From positions 131,888,001 through 131,952,000 of the forward strand of contig NC_060213.1 in the NCBI RefSeq assembly GCF_021130785.1: 64,000 nucleotides of DNA, given 5' to 3'. Source of the DNA: Homalodisca vitripennis. Its lineage: Eukaryota > Arthropoda > Insecta > Hemiptera > Cicadellidae. Position numbers and translations under genes: made by a program. The notes under the pieces were generated by a model. That model saw only the letters and a program-made list of their open reading frames with translations. It did no database searches and had not been told where the DNA came from. Below, piece after piece: positions 58,491 to 64,000 of the stretch (position 1 is the first letter of the stretch; each line of letters starts with the position of its first letter).

Positions 58491-61379
58491 TTAATCGATT
58501 TGTTTAAGTTTCTACGCAGCTTTACTTTTGTGCTATTATAAATGAGTACATTAAATGGTGAAATTCGACTAAACAAATAAATTTAACAAACAAAACATAT
58601 ACACCTCTGCAATATTTTTCTCGTTTATGCATTTTATTTTAAGGAACAAAAGGGATATTTTTAATCCTTCCACTTTTAGGTTTAATTGAAAAACATAAAT
58701 TAATCCTAGTTTACATGTTTTGATAATAAATTAGTGGAAGTATTCGAGCTTCACACATTCGCTTAAAGTATCAAGGCTATTACGAGGTTTTATTAAAAAA
58801 AAAACTTTTTAATACCTTAATGCAACATTGCAGAATTGCCCTCTTGTAAACAACTGAGGGTAAGTATTATGTAGTGTGTCGAATGTTAACTATGTAAGTG
58901 TGTGGATTCAGTCTGTGTAGTTTCTGATATGTCAAAAATTAAACAATAAAATGAAATAAAATAATCTTTTTGGAATAGTTAGTGGCTTGGTAACCAACAG
59001 CCCTGCAATGATTTATTACAGCCAGAGACTTGCGGATTTTCAACTCTCAACTATATCATTAGTTTGAAACAACACGATATTATTTATTTGTTACACTTTA
59101 CATCATCCCTCCAATTATTAAAATGTACTCACTGTAGAATACTGCTGCATTACGTCACTTATCCATTTCGGTACATAACTGTATTGAAGTTTATTAGTGA
59201 TCAGGATTTTGTCTAATACTGACGATTACGTTGTGAACCACTTTCCTCAGGAGGTTTACAAATACATTAAAGGTAAATTAAAATTATTAACAGCATATTA
59301 CACACATGTTGTGACGTTTTATGTATATGTATTATATAAGTGGGGTAAGTGTACTACTCGTTCAAGAGTTTATTCTCTCTCTCGTCGACTTATTTAGCCA
59401 CTTTAAGGGGGCACAATGTACCCAAAAATTTGGAAAAAGTAGTGTTTTTATTAACATTTAGTAATACCCAAAAATGTTTTGTTATATTTGTTTCTAAACA
59501 ATCTTTTTATTTATAAAAGTGTGCCTTAGTACAAAACTAAAAATAAAATTTGTTATTAGCCCACCCCACTCACACCCTTTCGGTGAAAGGAGTAAAAAAA
59601 ATCAAAAAAAACCCATACTCTTGATTTACAGCATAACTCTTTTTGTATTGCACGTATTTCAATGATTGAAACATTTTTTAAAGCTAATAAATATCTATAC
59701 CAACTGCAGTATGGTTTTTTATTTGTTGTAAAAATATAAACAACTGACATATAATTAAAATGTTTTTACAAAATTTAAATTTTTCGATGACTGAAAAAAA
59801 TTATATTAGGAGTATGACTAACACTTTTTTGATTTCCATGCTACAATTCGTGCACAAAATATTGAAGATCATATGTACAAAATAAGCTGTAATACGTGAT
59901 GGAAAACCCAGGAATATCAAACGTACAGTAAATCGCAAAAAACTTTAGATGTTTATTTATAATGGAAAAATAAAGACTATTTAGATAAACTGCTTTGGCT
60001 TTGGTATTTTACATTTTACTTACATCTTTTGAAGGTAAAAGAGGCCAGCCCCATAGGTAACACATTCTTTTTTCAATTTGTTATCAATTTTTTCGTTTTG
60101 ACATTTTGCTAACGTTTCGCTACTGACAATGCGGCTTTGTTTTCCATACCAAATTTACTTCTTGAATACTGCTTTTTAGTTGATTGCTTCATGACTAACA
60201 CAAAAGTACGCGTACTAAACTGAATCACTAAACTGAACCACAAAACACAACATGAACAGTGAATCCCTCACAAAGTAATGTTATGTATGAGTACAACAAC
60301 AGCTGATCAGTGACAGCTGCTGGCCAACTATTTGATTCAATAGGTACATACAGTATAAAACATTAGAGTTGGAAAATGGGTCTAAAACGTTGAAACTAAC
60401 CTAGTAAACTAAATACAGAAATAAAGCACATTAGTAATGAATTTATATATGATATATTATGAATATGAAGCGTTTTGCTTAAATAGTCGCCTTGATGAAT
60501 TTTAAATCTAAAAGACACATTTTCACATTGAAAATGCAAAACCAATGTTTAATACTTGTTTCCAAATAGTTTGGGAACAAAAATAATTAACACTTTTTTT
60601 CAAAAACTAAATTGTTTTGGTACAATGCTTAAAATTGCTAATCCAGCGTAGCTTAAAGGATAAAATTATAAATGTAACGAAAACGCAATACGAGTATTAT
60701 ATCCTTGTGCTTGACGTACTGACTGAAACTTTAGCATTTTAGAGGTTAATTTTCCAGAAAATAATATTCAAAATGGAGGATTTTGTAGGAAATATAATAT
60801 TTACTTATCTTATTACATTTTCTAAGTTTCAAAGGTAGAGATGTATTAGCACTTTAACTTTAATTATATGACTAAAAAGTTAGTCTAGCTTACCAGGCTA
60901 AGTATACATTGATCTTACTGTCCCATTTATACAATGAAAGTGATGGTAACTGAGTTACGCAGGTTTTGGTTGAGTGACGCTCTCTAATGAGAAATTATAG
61001 TTTAATTAGTAATCCTAATCCTGCCCAAGTGGATAGACGGACAGGTGTACTGCTCTTTTACTTTTTGACATTAAAAACAATGGAACTGTTTCTTGGACAA
61101 ATAAGTACCAAGTTTTAAAGTCTCTAGGACCTTTATATCAACACTTTTGTTAGGAGCAGCGCAGCTTGTAACTTTGACGCACACACGTACATTTAGCATA
61201 TCGTATTTCATAGACAACTGTATTTCAACAAATCATATTTAAAATGCCTTCAGATATTTTTTCAGATCTTTTTCAGACACTTGTTTATACTTTTAATATA
61301 AAAATGAACAGATACCTTTAAATATTGCAGTTCAATACTTGAAAATTTTGAAAGCTGCTTAAATCATTGGCTGATGTAG
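58491..61379. other. AT-rich non-coding stretch
   Basis: No gene supported. ORFs at 59197-59397 and 59556-59750 are of random composition. Around 58955-58965 an AATAAAATGAAATAAAATAA run resembles a polyadenylated tail but is not attributable. Confidence 0.5.
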
Positions 61380-61678
61380 TCAAAAGGTTTAACAGCGGGC
61401 AGCAATCGATCCTTTGACAACTTTCAAGAGGCTTACCTCTCATTTATTACTATTGGAGCCACAAGTACTTAGCCACAATGGCCATTGATCAGTATCATTT
61501 CGGGCGCCAGCATAATGCTGTTGGTTGTAATACTGCTTTGGAATTGAACTTCTAATGAAGCTTTGAAACTTTTACATTGATACATTTAGTTTACTTCTTA
61601 AAGAATTTGAATTTTAGTTTGTACACTGCTTCATGTACCAAAATTGTAAATAAATTATGATTCAATTCAATTCAATTT
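61380..61678 (+). mobile_element. LINE 3' terminal fragment with (ATTCA)n tail
   Basis: Ends GTAAATAAATTATG followed by a pentamer tail, ATTCA repeated (61658-61678), the same end type as the fragment at 2079-2230. Moderately GC-rich upstream sequence (GGGCGCCAGCATAATGCTG near 61502) looks like the 3' UTR of a truncated CR1/L2-like insertion. No ORF is preserved and the 5' limit is a guess. Confidence 0.45.
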
Positions 61679-64000
61679 GACATTTTTTAAATCGTATTTA
61701 AATTACTTTGAAGACATGTGGATTTAAGAGCATAAATCTAAATAGAGAATAAAGGGCCATTATATATATTATCTAGTCAAATCTAGTCTGGTTGGAATTA
61801 TACAAAAAATTTCGTTCTGTAAGTAGGTTTTTGATATAGTAAATGACCTTTTAACTGGGAGTACGTTTATATTTTAACTTAATTCCAGACTGTTGACCCA
61901 ACTACACACATTAAACTGACCACAGCGATGCCCCAAACAAACATAAGATAATAAATCAACAGCAAGTGGCCATTTATCACCACAAGGCAATCGCTTTTAA
62001 CAATTTAAAATCTGTAATTAAGCCTGAATTATCCGTGTAATAAAAACATACCATGGTCAAAGCTCATCATACGAAGACAGAAACTTAATTTAGTCTGATA
62101 AATGTGTATATGTATAACAGGAATATTATTTTGTAGTGAACCGTGTTAGTGTATTTTAACGAAACAAAGGAATGTTATACTATTTGGGTCTGCAAAAACC
62201 CTTTTTAAAGTTCTTAATCCGTTTATAACAATGCGTGGTACTGTAGTATTTATTGTTTATACTTCCAAATGGCTTAAAGTAATTAAACGATCCTTGCTTT
62301 GTGTGAGTGGAAGTATTTGAAGTTCCATTCAATTACTGAAAGATTATGAGCAAGGAATATAGCACTGAGGTTACTCCAATTGTGATTATTTACAGCTAAA
62401 ACTCAATTTCAATATTGTTGTATGGCACAAAGCAAAGTGCCATAAAGAGTCAAATCGGCTTTGCTATTGGCAGCTCGTGAATAACACGTGTCCAATAACC
62501 CTCTCCCCTCCCCCCCCCCATGCACCGTCACTTTACAAACTCATGGGCTCGACTGCAAAGTGAGAACGTCCGTCTTTGGATAATGTTCCCTTTATTTGTT
62601 TTTTAATGCAGTTTTAAATATGAAAAATAGTCATGCATCAGTGGCTTTTTGAGCTATTAATTGTATAACCACCACAACACCCATGTAATATACAATTTTC
62701 AATTATATTGTGTAATTGCTAATAATAATCGTTTACTAAGTATACAATTTCGCATTACTTCAGAAAATATTATTCAAATTTTTAAATTCTTTCAAGATTT
62801 AAATATTGTTAGATCTGTCTATCTTATACTATTTTTTTGTGATGAATATAATTTAAGTGTAATATTAAACCACTTTCATGCAAACGGACAAAAGAACTTA
62901 CTTAGTTGTAGACTCAGACACTGTAAATTAGCTTAAATGGATGAGAATATGCCATGGTTATTGTACAGGATCCACTTAACTAAGTGATCCTGCGCTGCTT
63001 ATTGCTTTCTGTCACAGTTAAAATATACTTTGAAGTTACAGTCGGATGAAATACATTTTGCTGTATAAGAACTTAAATACTTGTTGGATTTACTTGCAAC
63101 GGTATTGTCTGCAAGACAAATAAATTCATCAAGGGATTTCCGGTTCCTCCCACTAGAACTTACGTTCATCTTATTATCCAGCTACTTAAGTCAGATCCTG
63201 AGATTATTTTGAGGTTAGGCTGTGCTCTAATCAAACTACCAGTATCCTGAAATATAAAACTTTCTTTTTCGGTCCATTCAATTACTACAAACAAACAAAA
63301 GATGATTGCAAACACCTATTGTGCACGCATAAGTTACCTGATATGCGAGCTGCGATACGTATATAAGTATTTGTAAACTAAACAGACATACACAGTCGGT
63401 CAGGCATGTAGTACTATCTCTCTCCCCCCCCCATCGAATAGGAGCTCATGGGACGGTCTAGTGTAAACTGGTCAAACATACAACTGATGAACAACCGACT
63501 TTTTCAATTTAAAGAGACTATGGTCTGAATTGAATTAACTGTTGTATTTGTGAAATAAATTGAGTATAAGTAGCCTAATAGCTTCAGCACATCGAGGGCG
63601 TACAAATATTAATGCTTACATACGGTCTGAGGGAAAATCATACATGTAAGGCTAGATAAACTATTGAAATTATCAAGGGAAATATTTGGATTAAAACATG
63701 AAAGGTGGAAATACATCTTTAGATATAGTACGCAAAAATGTTACTTTTTTATAACTGTAATGTTTTTAAAAATGCTATAATTTTATTTCAACTTAACTAC
63801 AACCTTTACATCTTTTAAAAATTATTAAACAGACTTACTTGTTTTGTGATCTATGTCGTGTAATCTGCAGACTTAGGTGGAGAATTAGAGTAACTTCCTG
63901 AGACTTTGTCAGGTTAAGGAGCTACACTAACCTTTCGTCAGGTCCTGTCGGGTCCTTCGATATTCCTTTTTATCTGTTTTTTTCCAAGATAATTAACTAA
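61679..64000. other. AT-rich non-coding stretch with C-tracts
   Basis: No gene supported. C-rich runs occur at about 62501-62519 and 63422-63433. The ORF 62661-62936 (91 codons, rich in Asn/Ile/Leu/Phe) lacks any recognisable motif and is probably chance. Confidence 0.5.

Noticed and set aside
63890..63960. Hammerhead-like CCTGACGAAAGG on the minus strand
   Set aside because: No GAAA in the required position and no stem II/III pairing; only the CUGANGA heptamer matches.
1..64000. CRISPR arrays, operons, prophage or plasmid features
   Set aside because: No short direct repeats with unique spacers, no clustered prokaryotic-type genes; the element content is eukaryotic.

Overview
The window looks like AT-rich nuclear DNA (by eye roughly two-thirds A+T) from an animal, most likely an insect and possibly a hemimetabolous one. 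The evidence is the mobile-element content: a non-LTR retrotransposon whose first ORF joins a PHD-type zinc finger to a coiled coil and an FP25-like C-terminus, a small Helitron with TC...CTAG ends, a 5S-like SINE, tRNA-like SINE heads, small TIR elements and a Penelope-type hammerhead-like motif. The species cannot be named from the sequence. No bacterial-type operon and no recognisable complete host gene is present. The window is best read as intergenic or deep intronic DNA in a repeat-rich genome.

Layout. 1-10 kb: AT-rich DNA with a truncated LINE 3' end (2.08 kb), a hammerhead-ribozyme-like motif (2.9 kb), an inverted repeat (4.8-5.2 kb), a GC-rich island next to a three-helix membrane-type ORF (6.0-6.6 kb), a TIR element (7.0 kb), two divergent tRNA-like SINE heads (7.4-7.8 kb), a possible signal-peptide exon (8.2 kb) and a CCAAT/TATA promoter-like block (9.1-9.2 kb). 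10-22 kb: a degenerate ~132-bp minisatellite (13.7-14.9 kb), a coding-like possible terminal exon (15.7 kb), a second TIR element (16.7 kb), a 40-bp repeat (17.0-17.3 kb), a very homogeneous 121-bp satellite of exactly 20 copies (19.0-21.4 kb) and a 5S-like SINE (21.8-22.1 kb). 22-36 kb: a LINE C-terminal fragment (23.2 kb), a repeat family with a perfect 16-bp palindrome (25.2 kb), a 105-bp tandem repeat that keeps frames open on both strands (28.7-29.8 kb), a coding-like patch (33.5 kb) and a 156-bp triplication (34.9-35.3 kb). 36-52 kb: mostly featureless DNA, with a dispersed repeat (41 kb), a 117-bp duplication (42 kb), the Helitron (45.4-45.9 kb) and a third TIR element (46.6 kb). 52-64 kb: a ~6-kb minus-strand LINE with intact ORF1 and broken ORF2, then AT-rich DNA with one more LINE 3' end.

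Nothing here forms a pathway. The coding content is retrotransposon machinery: an RNA-binding ORF1 and an endonuclease/reverse-transcriptase ORF2. The non-autonomous elements (SINEs, TIR elements, Helitron) would depend on proteins encoded elsewhere. Host coding content is limited to unproven exon candidates at 6.0-6.4, 8.2, 15.7, 26.5 and 33.5 kb. The points most worth a second look are the hammerhead-like RNA, the intact LINE ORF1 followed by a splice-like spacer, the frame-preserving 105-bp array and the unidentified exon candidate at 15.7 kb.
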